From: Pseudoalteromonas aurantia
Lineage (GTDB): Bacteria > Pseudomonadota > Gammaproteobacteria > Enterobacterales > Alteromonadaceae
Direction of reading: 5' to 3'
DNA length: 61,900 nucleotides
NCBI RefSeq assembly: GCF_005886875.1
Contig: NZ_PNBY01000073.1
Location: forward strand, 1-61,900
Under the pieces are notes generated by a model. It was not told the origin of the DNA, did not search any database, and was given only the letters and a program-made list of their open reading frames with translations. The translations under genes were made by a program, and so were the position numbers. The stretch's first letter is position 1. Each line of letters starts with the position of its first letter. Of this stretch, positions 32,491-40,769 are shown in pieces.

Positions 32491-32928
32491 TTAATCTTTT
32501 GTTGATTGATGTGCTGCTTTTTCATCAGCTAAGTCGTCTTTTAACTTTCGTATTTTTAGCCCAAGCTCTTGTCCCCTATGCCTGGCATAGTAGGTACAAC
32601 CAATAAACATACTTGTTGCGAAGGCTAATTCTAACAGTGCCCAAATAAGCTGTTCTGGAGTAATCCAAATCATTGTCAGGCTATGGATGAAATAAATCAT
32701 TACAATAAAATTAGCCCAAGCATATGTATAGGGTTTGTCTTGAATAATTCCTTTGAGTGGCAGCAATAAAGGTAATACGTAAAAAGTAAATATAAAGCCA
32801 TTACTATATTGCTCTGTTGGGCTTATTAAAAACATCCAAGTAGGCATTAAAATAAGTAAGCCAACATAACCTACTAATGCCATTCTTTGATATTTTTGTG
32901 TGATTTTACTTTTGGTAATATGTGTCAT
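32491..32928 (-). CDS. DUF2069 inner-membrane protein
   Basis: This 145-residue protein has four membrane segments between about residues 17 and 118, and a charged C-terminal tail (KIRKLKDDLADEKAAH). It matches DUF2069 as I know it, a gammaproteobacterial family of unknown function often found next to wrbA. Its start overlaps the end of the wrbA-like gene by 4 bases (ATGA type), implying translational coupling. Confidence 0.82.
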   Translation of the reverse strand: MTHITKSKITQKYQRMALVGYVGLLILMPTWMFLISPTEQYSNGFIFTFYVLPLLLPLKGIIQDKPYTYAWANFIVMIYFIHSLTMIWITPEQLIWALLELAFATSMFIGCTYYARHRGQELGLKIRKLKDDLADEKAAHQSTKD

Positions 32929-33476
32929 TTAAGTTTACTTGCAATGGTAAATAATCGTTTTCCGACGGATTGGCATATTTTAACTTCCGTGTTTGATAAC
33001 TTTGAGGAGTTATCAGCCCCTGCAACATGTGAGGCACCATATGGGGTGCCACCGGTTACAGTGTCGATGAGTTCTGGTACATCATAGGGTACACCTAATA
33101 ACATCATACCGTGGTGCAGCAGCGGCAAAGATAGATTAAGTAAAGTTGCTTCGTTCCCGCCGTGCATACTGCTAGAAGATGAAAATACGCAGGCTGGCTT
33201 GTCTATGAGTTGCCCCTTTAACCATAGATCACTGGTTGTTTCCCAGAATAATTTTGCTTGCGAGGCCATCATGCCAAAGCGGGTTGGTGTACCAAAAGCT
33301 AAGGCATCACACTCGATTAAATCCTGCTTTGTGATGATGATGTCATGAGGTTGTTTTTTTTCGAATGTTCTTAGCTTTACAGTGGCGCCTAAGTTATCAA
33401 TAGTATCGCTAATTTCATGAGCCATATTGGCGACAGAGCCATGACTAGAGTGGTATAGCACTAGGATATTAAGCAT
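32925..33476 (-). CDS. WrbA-like NAD(P)H:quinone oxidoreductase / flavodoxin-fold protein
   Basis: The 183 residues begin with a flavodoxin FMN-phosphate loop (LVLYHSSHGSVANMA). The WrbA signature FGTPTRFGMMASQAKLFWE and the FSSSSSMHGGNEATLL loop follow. WrbA-type proteins reduce quinones by two electrons. It is slightly shorter than E. coli WrbA (198). It overlaps arsC by one base upstream and DUF2069 by four bases downstream. Confidence 0.9.
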   Translation of the reverse strand: MLNILVLYHSSHGSVANMAHEISDTIDNLGATVKLRTFEKKQPHDIIITKQDLIECDALAFGTPTRFGMMASQAKLFWETTSDLWLKGQLIDKPACVFSSSSSMHGGNEATLLNLSLPLLHHGMMLLGVPYDVPELIDTVTGGTPYGASHVAGADNSSKLSNTEVKICQSVGKRLFTIASKLK

Positions 33477-33823
33477 TAGAGAATTGCCAAAACAGACTCA
33501 GGCGGTCTGCCAATAGCGGCTTTGTTATTGTTTACAACGATAGGTCGCTCGATCAATTTTGGATTGTTTATCATTGCGAGCTTTAATTGTGCTTCATCAG
33601 TGGCTTTTGAGAGTTCTAGTTCTTTGTAGATGGCTTCTTTGTTACGTACTAACTCGTGTGCAGAACTGTAGTTGAGTTGTTCCAATAAGGTATCTAACTG
33701 GGCTAAATCTATCGGAGATTTCAGATACTCGATAATAGTTGGAGTGACACCTTGAGCTTCAATAAGCGCGAGTGTTTCGCGCGACTTTGAACAACGTGGG
33801 TTATGATAGATGGTGACAGACAT
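33476..33823 (-). CDS. ArsC/YfgD-family glutaredoxin-dependent reductase
   Basis: The 115 residues have the catalytic Cys in HNPRCSKSRETLALIE, followed by EYLKSPIDLAQL and NNNKAAIGRPPESVL, all typical of the ArsC family. The length and position beside bepA match E. coli YfgD, for which true arsenate reductase activity is uncertain. No other arsenic genes are present. It forms a tight operon with bepA and wrbA. Confidence 0.88.
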   Translation of the reverse strand: MSVTIYHNPRCSKSRETLALIEAQGVTPTIIEYLKSPIDLAQLDTLLEQLNYSSAHELVRNKEAIYKELELSKATDEAQLKLAMINNPKLIERPIVVNNNKAAIGRPPESVLAIL

Positions 33824-33873
33824 AATTAGCTCCGAATAATGTTTTCGTTATTTTAAATTATCTATTTGGTTTC

Positions 33874-35325
33874 TTAAAGCTTTGCGAGCTCTTTTTGCAT
33901 TTGACGATACTGGCTCAAGAGTGCCTTTAAGCGACTTTCTTTAACGGTTTCTTTCTTTTCTACGTGGTTTAGTGCACGTTGAATTTCATCAGCTGCTTGT
34001 ATATATGCACCATATTGGGCTAACAAACTGGCTTTGACCTCATGATAAGCCGATTTATGATCTTGTTGTTTATAAACCTTACTCAATAGTTCGATTGCGA
34101 GTGTGTGCTCTGGTTTATCAAGTAAAAAAATCTTCAGTAGTTGTTCTGCTTTATCGTATTGCTTTGCTTCTATAGCAGCATTGGCATAGTTCAAGGTGAT
34201 GACTTGATTGTTTGGTCTAAACTCATGTTTTTTATGAAGTATTTTTACCGCGTCAACAGCCTTTTTTTGCCCAATTAATATGTCGGTATATGCATCAAGA
34301 TAAAATAGGTTATCAGGCTCTTTTTTAAGTAATTTGACAATGAGGTTCCCTGAAAGCTGATACTTTTTTTGATCGAGTAGTGATAAAGCTAAACCATATT
34401 CTAATGCACTATCGTCCAGCTTTGACGATTGTTTAATCTGCTTTTCGAAATAAGCCTGAGCATCTTCACTTGTATAATGATTACGCGCAAGCACTCGGCT
34501 TTTAGCTAATTGAAATTTTGGACTTTCTGGTAGGTTAACCGATGCGTACTGTTGTGCACGTAGTCTAACATCTGATACACGTGAATCTGGTAATGGGTGG
34601 GTTAACAAAAAAACGGGTGGTTTGTTTTTAAAGCGCATTTGTGCCGCGAGTTTGCTCAGAAACTCTGCTGACTGTGTTGTATCAAAGCCTGCGTTGTGGA
34701 GCGTCTGCATACCAATTCTATCGGCTTCTTGTTCTGCTTTTCTGCTGTGAGTTAATTGACTTAAAGCTGCTTGCGTTGAATTGGCTGCAATGATTGCCAT
34801 ACCGGCATCTGGGGCAATAACGGTTGCTAATATGCCGGTGATCATCCCCGCGATTGTGAGCGCGCTGTTGTCTTGAGCTTGCTGTAACCTTCGCGCTAAG
34901 TGGCGTTGAGTAACATGCGCAATTTCGTGTCCTAATACAGATGCAAATTGACTTTCATTATCGGACTGTGCGATGAGCCCAGAATGCACGCCAACATGAC
35001 CCCCATAAAATGCAAAGGCATTGATTGCTGGGTTATTGATCCAGAAAAATGTAAACGGAAACCTGACATCATTAGCATTAGCGACCAACCGATTGCCTAA
35101 TGACGTTAGGTACTCGTCTAAAACAGGGTCTTGTAATAAAGGGGAACCCGAACGAATTTGCATCATCATTACTTCACCAATCGCTTTTTCTTTCTCTAGC
35201 GGAAGCGCCTGCAAAGCAGATGTGCCTAAATCAGGGAGTTTAAAATTACTTTGAGCGTATGTTAGTGAGCTAGATATTAGTAATCCTGCACTTACTGCAC
35301 AGGCGAATACTCTTTTTAACGTCAT
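33874..35325 (-). CDS. bepA: Periplasmic M48 protease/chaperone BepA
   Basis: BepA assists LptD assembly and degrades stalled outer-membrane proteins. Starting at the ATG with AAGGA upstream gives 483 residues (E. coli 487) and a clean signal peptide (VFACAVSAGLLISSSLTYAQ); a longer in-frame extension is not used. The zinc site is HEIAH at 133-137, with the later Glu in SRKAEQEADRIGMQTL. TPR repeats occupy about 300-450. The start lies one base after the stop of the upstream gene, so the two are coupled. perM is divergent, as in E. coli. Confidence 0.95.
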   Translation of the reverse strand: MTLKRVFACAVSAGLLISSSLTYAQSNFKLPDLGTSALQALPLEKEKAIGEVMMMQIRSGSPLLQDPVLDEYLTSLGNRLVANANDVRFPFTFFWINNPAINAFAFYGGHVGVHSGLIAQSDNESQFASVLGHEIAHVTQRHLARRLQQAQDNSALTIAGMITGILATVIAPDAGMAIIAANSTQAALSQLTHSRKAEQEADRIGMQTLHNAGFDTTQSAEFLSKLAAQMRFKNKPPVFLLTHPLPDSRVSDVRLRAQQYASVNLPESPKFQLAKSRVLARNHYTSEDAQAYFEKQIKQSSKLDDSALEYGLALSLLDQKKYQLSGNLIVKLLKKEPDNLFYLDAYTDILIGQKKAVDAVKILHKKHEFRPNNQVITLNYANAAIEAKQYDKAEQLLKIFLLDKPEHTLAIELLSKVYKQQDHKSAYHEVKASLLAQYGAYIQAADEIQRALNHVEKKETVKESRLKALLSQYRQMQKELAKL

Positions 35326-35326
35326 A

Positions 35327-35992
35327 CTAATCCTTCTTAATATCATCACCGAGCATAAGCTTGGCAAGATCAATCTCATCGTCGCATGCACGACTATCTT
35401 TTTCGCACAATTGATAAAAATCTTTAATTGAGACCCCATCTACCGTTTTGACGTTCAATTCTTTCTTCAAAAAAGTAATAATTTTATGCACTACTTTGTG
35501 AGCATGTAAAATCACGGCCTTGTCTGCAATATCACCTCGTTCAAAATAAAAACCGATAAACTTATGTAGTTGGTTGATCCGGATTAGGTTTTTCATGGTG
35601 TGAGGGTCCCATATTTGAAACTCCATAAAACGGTTTTCTTTTACATAATTATCTATTTTCATATCTTTAGCATAAGGGAAAGCCCATAATTCAAAGCCTC
35701 TATCGGTGAATGCTTGATGTAATGCAATACGCGGTTTTTCATGACTATGGATGATCCCATTGTCATCTTCATAGCCATTGAGGAGTTCCAGGTTCCAGTT
35801 GCGTTTATCGAGTAAACGTTTTACTGCGTTATCGAAACCATGTTGCAAAATCCCCTCACTTTCACTGACCGAAGACGCGACCAAATGATAAAATGGCGGC
35901 AGTTCGCCCCAGTTAATTTGTTTCTTGTACCAGTTAATTTCTTTTAGCGTGGGGTTACTGGGCAACTGTGCTTTGCCACTAGGCTTTGGCAT
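35327..35992 (-). CDS. Unknown protein coupled to bepA
   Basis: I do not recognise this 221-residue protein. It is soluble, rich in aromatic and charged residues, with no signal peptide or membrane segment. The start (MPKPSGKAQLPSNPTLKEINWYKK) is well formed. Its stop lies one base before the bepA start, so it heads the bepA-arsC-wrbA-DUF2069 unit. Its cytoplasmic nature contrasts with the envelope role of bepA. Confidence 0.75.
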   Translation of the reverse strand: MPKPSGKAQLPSNPTLKEINWYKKQINWGELPPFYHLVASSVSESEGILQHGFDNAVKRLLDKRNWNLELLNGYEDDNGIIHSHEKPRIALHQAFTDRGFELWAFPYAKDMKIDNYVKENRFMEFQIWDPHTMKNLIRINQLHKFIGFYFERGDIADKAVILHAHKVVHKIITFLKKELNVKTVDGVSIKDFYQLCEKDSRACDDEIDLAKLMLGDDIKKD

Positions 35993-36149
35993 GAAAAACT
36001 TTCCTAAAATAACGTATAACTACAAGGATAAACTATTGTCATGAGGCAAGCCATAGAACTATTCTTTTTAGTTTGTACATCACAGTGTTACACTCGTTAA
36101 TTAACGTGGTTTCAAGGTGGTAACTCATGCGTCGGTATAGGCATAATAT

Positions 36150-36371
36150 ATGATAGAGACTGAACTGTATGAACTTCAATGTCCTCAGCTTTTTGTTCAA
36201 TTTAAATGGCATTTATTACAAGCTAAGAAGACCGGTAATAGAGTCCGTTTTTATTATTCAGATGCGCAAGATATGACAGATGTATTTAAATATTTAACAT
36301 TGCATCACTATTCTTATACCCAAAGTACAACATCCCAATTATTTATCGAGGTAAATGCCGACTATGTTTGA
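36150..36371 (+). CDS. TusA/SirA-like small protein
   Basis: The 73 residues have the Cys-Pro dipeptide in YELQCPQLFVQFKWHL, the position of the active cysteine in TusA-type sulfur carriers. The general beta-alpha-beta pattern fits. The usual LRCPEPL motif is weakened, so function may differ. It overlaps the perM start region, and a TusA-like gene before perM is a known arrangement in relatives. Confidence 0.7.
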   Translation: MIETELYELQCPQLFVQFKWHLLQAKKTGNRVRFYYSDAQDMTDVFKYLTLHHYSYTQSTTSQLFIEVNADYV

Positions 36372-37443
36372 AATAGTAAAGCAGTGGTATCAAAATAAAT
36401 TCTCAGACCCTCATTCTGTTACATTGCTCCTCATGCTGATTACATTGATTGGCTTATTATATTTTTTAGGGCCTTTTGTGGTGCCTGTTTTAGTTGCGCT
36501 TGTGATTGCCTACTTACTGGACTGGCCAACAGCCCATATGCAGAATGTTGTTCATAATAGGGTATTAGCCACAACGTTGATCATGCTGTTATTCGTTGGT
36601 GTTGTATTAGCACTTTTACTTGGTATTGTGCCAGTGCTTTGGCAGCAGTTGAGTAACTTATTACAAGAAAGCCCACATATGATTGAGAAGGGTAAGTACT
36701 TCTTGCTACATTTACCTGATGACTATCCAAACTTGATCACTGAACAGCAAGTACAATCGTTTGTAACAACTGTAGAAAGTAAAGTAATTGAGCTGGGGCA
36801 AGTTATCGTGTCTGCGTCGCTTACCTCACTAAAAGATGTGGTTGCTTGGTTAATTTATTTAGTGTTAGTGCCTTTATTGGTCTTTTTTATGCTAAAAGAT
36901 AAAGCGTCTTTAACTGAAGGGATCAGCTGTCTTATTCCAAAAGATAGGCGATTGATTACGCAGGTTTGGCATGAAATGGACCATCAAATCATGAATTATA
37001 TACGAGGCAAGGTATTTGAAATTGTGATAATTGGTAGTGTCACGTTTATTGCTTTTTATATTTTGGACTTACGATACGCAGCTTTATTAGGTGCGTTAGT
37101 TGGTTTGTCTGTTTTGATCCCATTTATTGGTGCTGCGTTAGTGACTATTCCTGTTGCAGCTGTTGCCTTATTTCAATTTGGTATTGATACGCAATTTTGG
37201 ACGGTATTAATGGTATATGGTGTAATACAGGCGTTAGATGGTAATGTACTAGTCCCTTTATTATTTTCAGAAGCGGTAGACCTGAACCCAGTTTATATTA
37301 TTGTAGCAGTGCTATTTTTTGGCGGGCTTTGGGGGTTCTGGGGCGTATTCTTTGCAATACCTTTAGCATCACTTGTTAAAGCATTATTTAATGCATGGTC
37401 TACCCAATGGCAGGAAAATGCGTCGGGTTCATTAGAGCAGTAA
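36364..37443 (+). CDS. perM: AI-2E/PerM-family permease
   Basis: The 359 residues have about 7-8 membrane segments and the family signature near the end of the central loop (GLSVLIPFIGAALVTIPVA, QALDGNVLVPLLFS). The chosen ATG gives MFEIVKQWYQNKFSDP, which parallels E. coli PerM, and lies 11 bases from GAGGT. An ATG 9 bases earlier is too close to that site. Substrate is unknown. It overlaps the TusA-like gene and is divergent from the bepA unit. Confidence 0.88.
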   Translation: MFEIVKQWYQNKFSDPHSVTLLLMLITLIGLLYFLGPFVVPVLVALVIAYLLDWPTAHMQNVVHNRVLATTLIMLLFVGVVLALLLGIVPVLWQQLSNLLQESPHMIEKGKYFLLHLPDDYPNLITEQQVQSFVTTVESKVIELGQVIVSASLTSLKDVVAWLIYLVLVPLLVFFMLKDKASLTEGISCLIPKDRRLITQVWHEMDHQIMNYIRGKVFEIVIIGSVTFIAFYILDLRYAALLGALVGLSVLIPFIGAALVTIPVAAVALFQFGIDTQFWTVLMVYGVIQALDGNVLVPLLFSEAVDLNPVYIIVAVLFFGGLWGFWGVFFAIPLASLVKALFNAWSTQWQENASGSLEQ

Positions 37444-37462
37444 ATTTATGACTGCTCTAATG
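37430..37462. terminator. Hairpin at convergent perM/lacI-family 3' ends
   Basis: CATTAGAGCAGT and ACTGCTCTAATG form a perfect 12-bp stem around a 9-base loop. It spans the perM stop codon and lacks a T-run. Confidence 0.5.
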
Positions 37463-37471
37463 GGTAGCTGT

Positions 37472-38512
37472 TTAAGCTTTGTCTACGGCTACCCCAGTAC
37501 TTTGGCGTATAACCAGTGACGGCGTAAAGGTGCTAATAATTTCTTTATCTTGTTTACGAGAGCCCCTGGCTTTAGAAAATAACAATCGTGCAGCATGCTC
37601 TGAAATGACATTGTTAGCCTGATGCGCTGTCGTTAGTTTTGGCCATGTTTGACGAGAGAATGGTGAGTCTTCAAATCCTGTGATAGAAAGTTGAGCGGGA
37701 ATATCTATATTCATTAATCGAGCCGCAAATAACGCACCAGCAGCGACTTCATCATTACCCCCTAAAATAGCTGAGATATTGTTTTTATTACTGTCTTTTA
37801 ATAGGTGTTGTGCGCCTAATACTCCTGATTCAAAAGAATAGCTGCCCTCAAATATATGATCTTCACAATAGCTAATATCATGATCTTGCAAAGCTTGGCG
37901 GTAGCCTGCTAAACGTTCAGAGGTTGATTTGTGCTCTTTGTCCCCAAGTACAAAACCAATTCTTTTATGCCCTAGTGATATTAAATGTTCCGTGATTTCA
38001 TGCGCGGCTGCAAAATCGTCAACGAATATACAATTACTGCTATTTTCGGTTTCGGTCGCTCTACCGGAAAGCAAGCGTACATACTGAATACCGATTTCAT
38101 CAAGCATATCAATAATTTTTTGTTGTTCTGACAATGGGGGAGTTAAAACTAACCCTGCAAGGCGAGAGCGCTTTATCATGGTGATAAAGTCTTCTTGCAT
38201 GTTATCGTCAGAGTAACTACAAGGGTGTATAACCAGTTCATACCCTTCTTCTTTACATCGAGACAATACACCGTTTTGCATATCAATCACATAATAAGCA
38301 TTTGGGTTATCATAAACTAAGCCTACGGCAAATGAGGATGTTCCTGCCAAGTTCCTTGCTGCAATATTAGGTTGATAGTTGAGTTCTTTAACCGCATTCA
38401 TTACGATATCGTACGTTTTCTTGCGAACCGATGGTTCTTTATTGATCACACGAGAGACGGTTTTCATCGATACACCGGCTAACTTAGCGACATCATTTAT
38501 AGTGACTTTCAT
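37472..38512 (-). CDS. nagR: LacI-family sugar regulator, probable NagR
   Basis: The 346 residues begin with a LacI helix-turn-helix (TINDVAKLAGVSMKTVSRVINKEPSVRKKT) and hinge (NLAGTSSF). A periplasmic-binding-protein-like effector domain follows. Two candidate operators lie in its own upstream region, and the same dyad controls nagK-nagA-nagX, nagB and the TonB receptor. The probable effector is GlcNAc-6-P or glucosamine-6-P, by analogy with Shewanella NagR. The assignment rests on motif sharing and location; another LacI protein outside the window could also bind these sites. Confidence 0.78.
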   Translation of the reverse strand: MKVTINDVAKLAGVSMKTVSRVINKEPSVRKKTYDIVMNAVKELNYQPNIAARNLAGTSSFAVGLVYDNPNAYYVIDMQNGVLSRCKEEGYELVIHPCSYSDDNMQEDFITMIKRSRLAGLVLTPPLSEQQKIIDMLDEIGIQYVRLLSGRATETENSSNCIFVDDFAAAHEITEHLISLGHKRIGFVLGDKEHKSTSERLAGYRQALQDHDISYCEDHIFEGSYSFESGVLGAQHLLKDSNKNNISAILGGNDEVAAGALFAARLMNIDIPAQLSITGFEDSPFSRQTWPKLTTAHQANNVISEHAARLLFSKARGSRKQDKEIISTFTPSLVIRQSTGVAVDKA

Positions 38513-38633
38513 GTTGTTGTTCTTTTATGTGAGAGAGCGCAACGAGCTCAAAATTCAGTAAATATCATTATTTGTAGCTTAGTCTATCTAATCCAAACAT
38601 AAAATAGCAGCATAAAGATCATAAATAATTTAA

Positions 38634-38647
38634 TGATACCGGTGTCA
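38634..38647. promoter_or_regulatory. Degenerate second operator upstream of the LacI gene
   Basis: TGATACCGGTGTCA keeps the outer arms of the nag dyad but differs at the centre (CCGG). It lies 122 bases before the LacI start on the minus strand. It could be a weak autoregulatory site. Confidence 0.4.
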
Positions 38648-38699
38648 AATGGTGAAATTTGGGTTATTATCCCCACTGTAAAATTGAAAAGTAGAACAT

Positions 38700-38713
38700 T
38701 GACAGCGTTGTCA
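38700..38713. promoter_or_regulatory. NagR-type operator before pgi
   Basis: TGACAGCGTTGTCA, preceded by T to give TTGACA (a possible -35 element), lies about 100 bases before pgi. It is in the divergent region shared with the LacI gene. Confidence 0.78.
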
Positions 38714-38810
38714 TTTTGACTTAAGGTTTATTGTGCAAGTATCATTTTATTGATTTATATCTCTTATATAGTGTGTTTTACAACGAGTTAGTCGTGTTTA
38801 GGGGAAGAGT

Positions 38811-40451
38811 ATGAGTTGCCGAAGCAACCTGAGTAGCTGGCAAGCATTAGAGCAATCAGCAGCTAATTTACAACAACAAAAAATAAAGAACCTGTTTGCT
38901 CAAGATGAGCAGCGTTTTGATAAGTTTTCTTGTCAAATCCCTGGCTTACTTTTCGATTATTCAAAACAACTAATTGATGAAAATACGTTTAATCAATTGC
39001 TGTCTTTGGCAGAGCAAGTCGATTTAGGCAGCTGGCGAACAAAAATGTTTAGCGGTGAAAAAATTAACTTCACTGAGAATAGGGCTGTACTGCACACTGC
39101 ATTACGAAATCGTTCTGCGTCACCAGTGTATGTCGATGGTGATGATGTGATGCCCGCAGTACAAAGCGAATTAGAAAAAATTAAAGCTTTTTCAGAAAAG
39201 GTTCGAAGCGGCCAATGGGCAGGATTCACAGGTAAAGCAGTTAAAGATGTAGTAGCGATTGGGGTAGGCGGTTCGAATCTAGGGCCTCAAATGGCAACGG
39301 ACGCGTTGAAGTCGTATGCTGATGATAAGTTAAGTGTACATTACGTATCTAATGTAGATGGTGTTCAACTGGCTGATGTATTAGAAAAAGTAGACGCGGA
39401 AACGTGTTTGTTTGTGATATCGTCAAAAACGTTTACTACATCAGAAACCATGACAAATGCAAACTCTGCCGTTACCTGGTTCTTAGAAAGTGCGCAAAGC
39501 GATGCTGCCATAGCAAAGCATTTTGTTGCGGTAAGTACAAACCTAGAGAAAACACGTGCATTTGGTATTGCCGATGAAAACGTATTTACCATGTGGGACT
39601 GGGTTGGTGGTCGCTTTTCTTTATGGAGTGCTATAGGTTTACCGATTGCCTTGTACCTTGGCTTTGAAGCATTTTCTGAAATCTTAGATGGCGCTTTTGA
39701 AATTGATGAGCATTTTAAGAATGCGCCTGCTCATAAAAATATTCCATTAATAATGGGGTTGTTGAGTGTTTGGAACACTAGCTTCTTGGGACATAAAGCT
39801 CAGGCAGTGTTACCTTATGATCAGGCATTGCACATGCTCCCTGCATATTTGCAGCAAGGTGAAATGGAGAGTAACGGTAAGTCCGTCGCATTCGATGGCA
39901 AAATGGTACCTTACACGACAGTTCCACTTATTTGGGGGATGACAGGTATCAATGGTCAACATGCATTTTACCAGTACTTACACCAAGGTAACACCATAGT
40001 ACCAGCTGATTTTATTGCATCCGTAAGACCACAAAAACAGATTGGTCAGCATCACGATATTTTGCTTTCTAACTTCTTTGCCCAAACAGAAGCGATGATG
40101 GCAGGTGTTGATGAACAACAAGTTCGTGAAGACTTATCCTCGAAAGGGGTTGCTCAAGAGAAGATTGAGCAGCTGGTAGCGCATAAAATTCATCAAGGAA
40201 ACAGACCTACAACGTCAATGATCTTAGATGTGGTTGATGCTAAAGCGGTAGGTCGTTTAATTGCTCTGTATGAACATAAAATATTTTGCCAAGGCATTAT
40301 ATTAGAGATCTGTTCTTTTGATCAGTGGGGTGTTGAGCTTGGAAAAGGGCTTGCCTCTGCCATTGAAGCTGAATTAACACAAAACGATGTTAATCAAGAA
40401 CATGATAGCTCAACGAGCGGTTTAATCGCTTATTATAAGCAACATCGCTGA
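38811..40451 (+). CDS. pgi: Glucose-6-phosphate isomerase
   Basis: Pgi interconverts glucose-6-P and fructose-6-P. The 546 residues match E. coli (549). Recognisable sites are IGVGGSNLGPQMA, SKTFTTSETM, the active-site Glu in YLQQGEMESNGKS, and the closing QWGVELGKGLASAI. The nag-type operator upstream fits its role in taking fructose-6-P from GlcNAc breakdown towards glucose-6-P and the Zwf step encoded next. Confidence 0.97.
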   Translation: MSCRSNLSSWQALEQSAANLQQQKIKNLFAQDEQRFDKFSCQIPGLLFDYSKQLIDENTFNQLLSLAEQVDLGSWRTKMFSGEKINFTENRAVLHTALRNRSASPVYVDGDDVMPAVQSELEKIKAFSEKVRSGQWAGFTGKAVKDVVAIGVGGSNLGPQMATDALKSYADDKLSVHYVSNVDGVQLADVLEKVDAETCLFVISSKTFTTSETMTNANSAVTWFLESAQSDAAIAKHFVAVSTNLEKTRAFGIADENVFTMWDWVGGRFSLWSAIGLPIALYLGFEAFSEILDGAFEIDEHFKNAPAHKNIPLIMGLLSVWNTSFLGHKAQAVLPYDQALHMLPAYLQQGEMESNGKSVAFDGKMVPYTTVPLIWGMTGINGQHAFYQYLHQGNTIVPADFIASVRPQKQIGQHHDILLSNFFAQTEAMMAGVDEQQVREDLSSKGVAQEKIEQLVAHKIHQGNRPTTSMILDVVDAKAVGRLIALYEHKIFCQGIILEICSFDQWGVELGKGLASAIEAELTQNDVNQEHDSSTSGLIAYYKQHR

Positions 40452-40769
40452 TAACTGTAATAAATTCGTCTCAAAATAGTGAGACAACTGAATCACGCAA
40501 TGTGAAAAGATTACCTTTGAACGGGTAGCGCTGGAGTTCTTAGGGCCTGTATTTTTGTGAGAGGAATTACAGGGCCCCTAAGGCTCATTTATCGCAAAAT
40601 GTCCACCTACAGCCTATTCCTGTTAAAGTATCTTGCAATCGAATTCAATGTCGTATGACGCGACTGTTTTGTTAGGCTAAGTAGTCTTAACTAGCAAATA
40701 TAACAATGAAAATTGCGCGCCTTTTAACCCTAGTTTGTTGCGACGCGCCTAACCTGTAGAGAGTAAATT
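40452..40769. other. Intergenic region between pgi and zwf
   Basis: These 318 bases contain two dyads without T-runs. A small one, GTCTCA-N6-TGAGAC, is at 40468-40485. A longer one is at 40539-40582 (CTTAGGG/CCCTAAG plus CCTGTA/TACAGG with a 2-base bulge). I find no convincing HexR site or nag operator. The zwf promoter must lie in the second half. Confidence 0.55.

Noticed and set aside
33476..33823. Arsenic resistance operon
   Set aside because: Only an ArsC-fold gene of the YfgD type in the bepA context; no arsR, arsB or acr3.
40452..40769. HexR site before zwf
   Set aside because: Only weak half matches to TGTAAT/ATTACA; not enough to call.
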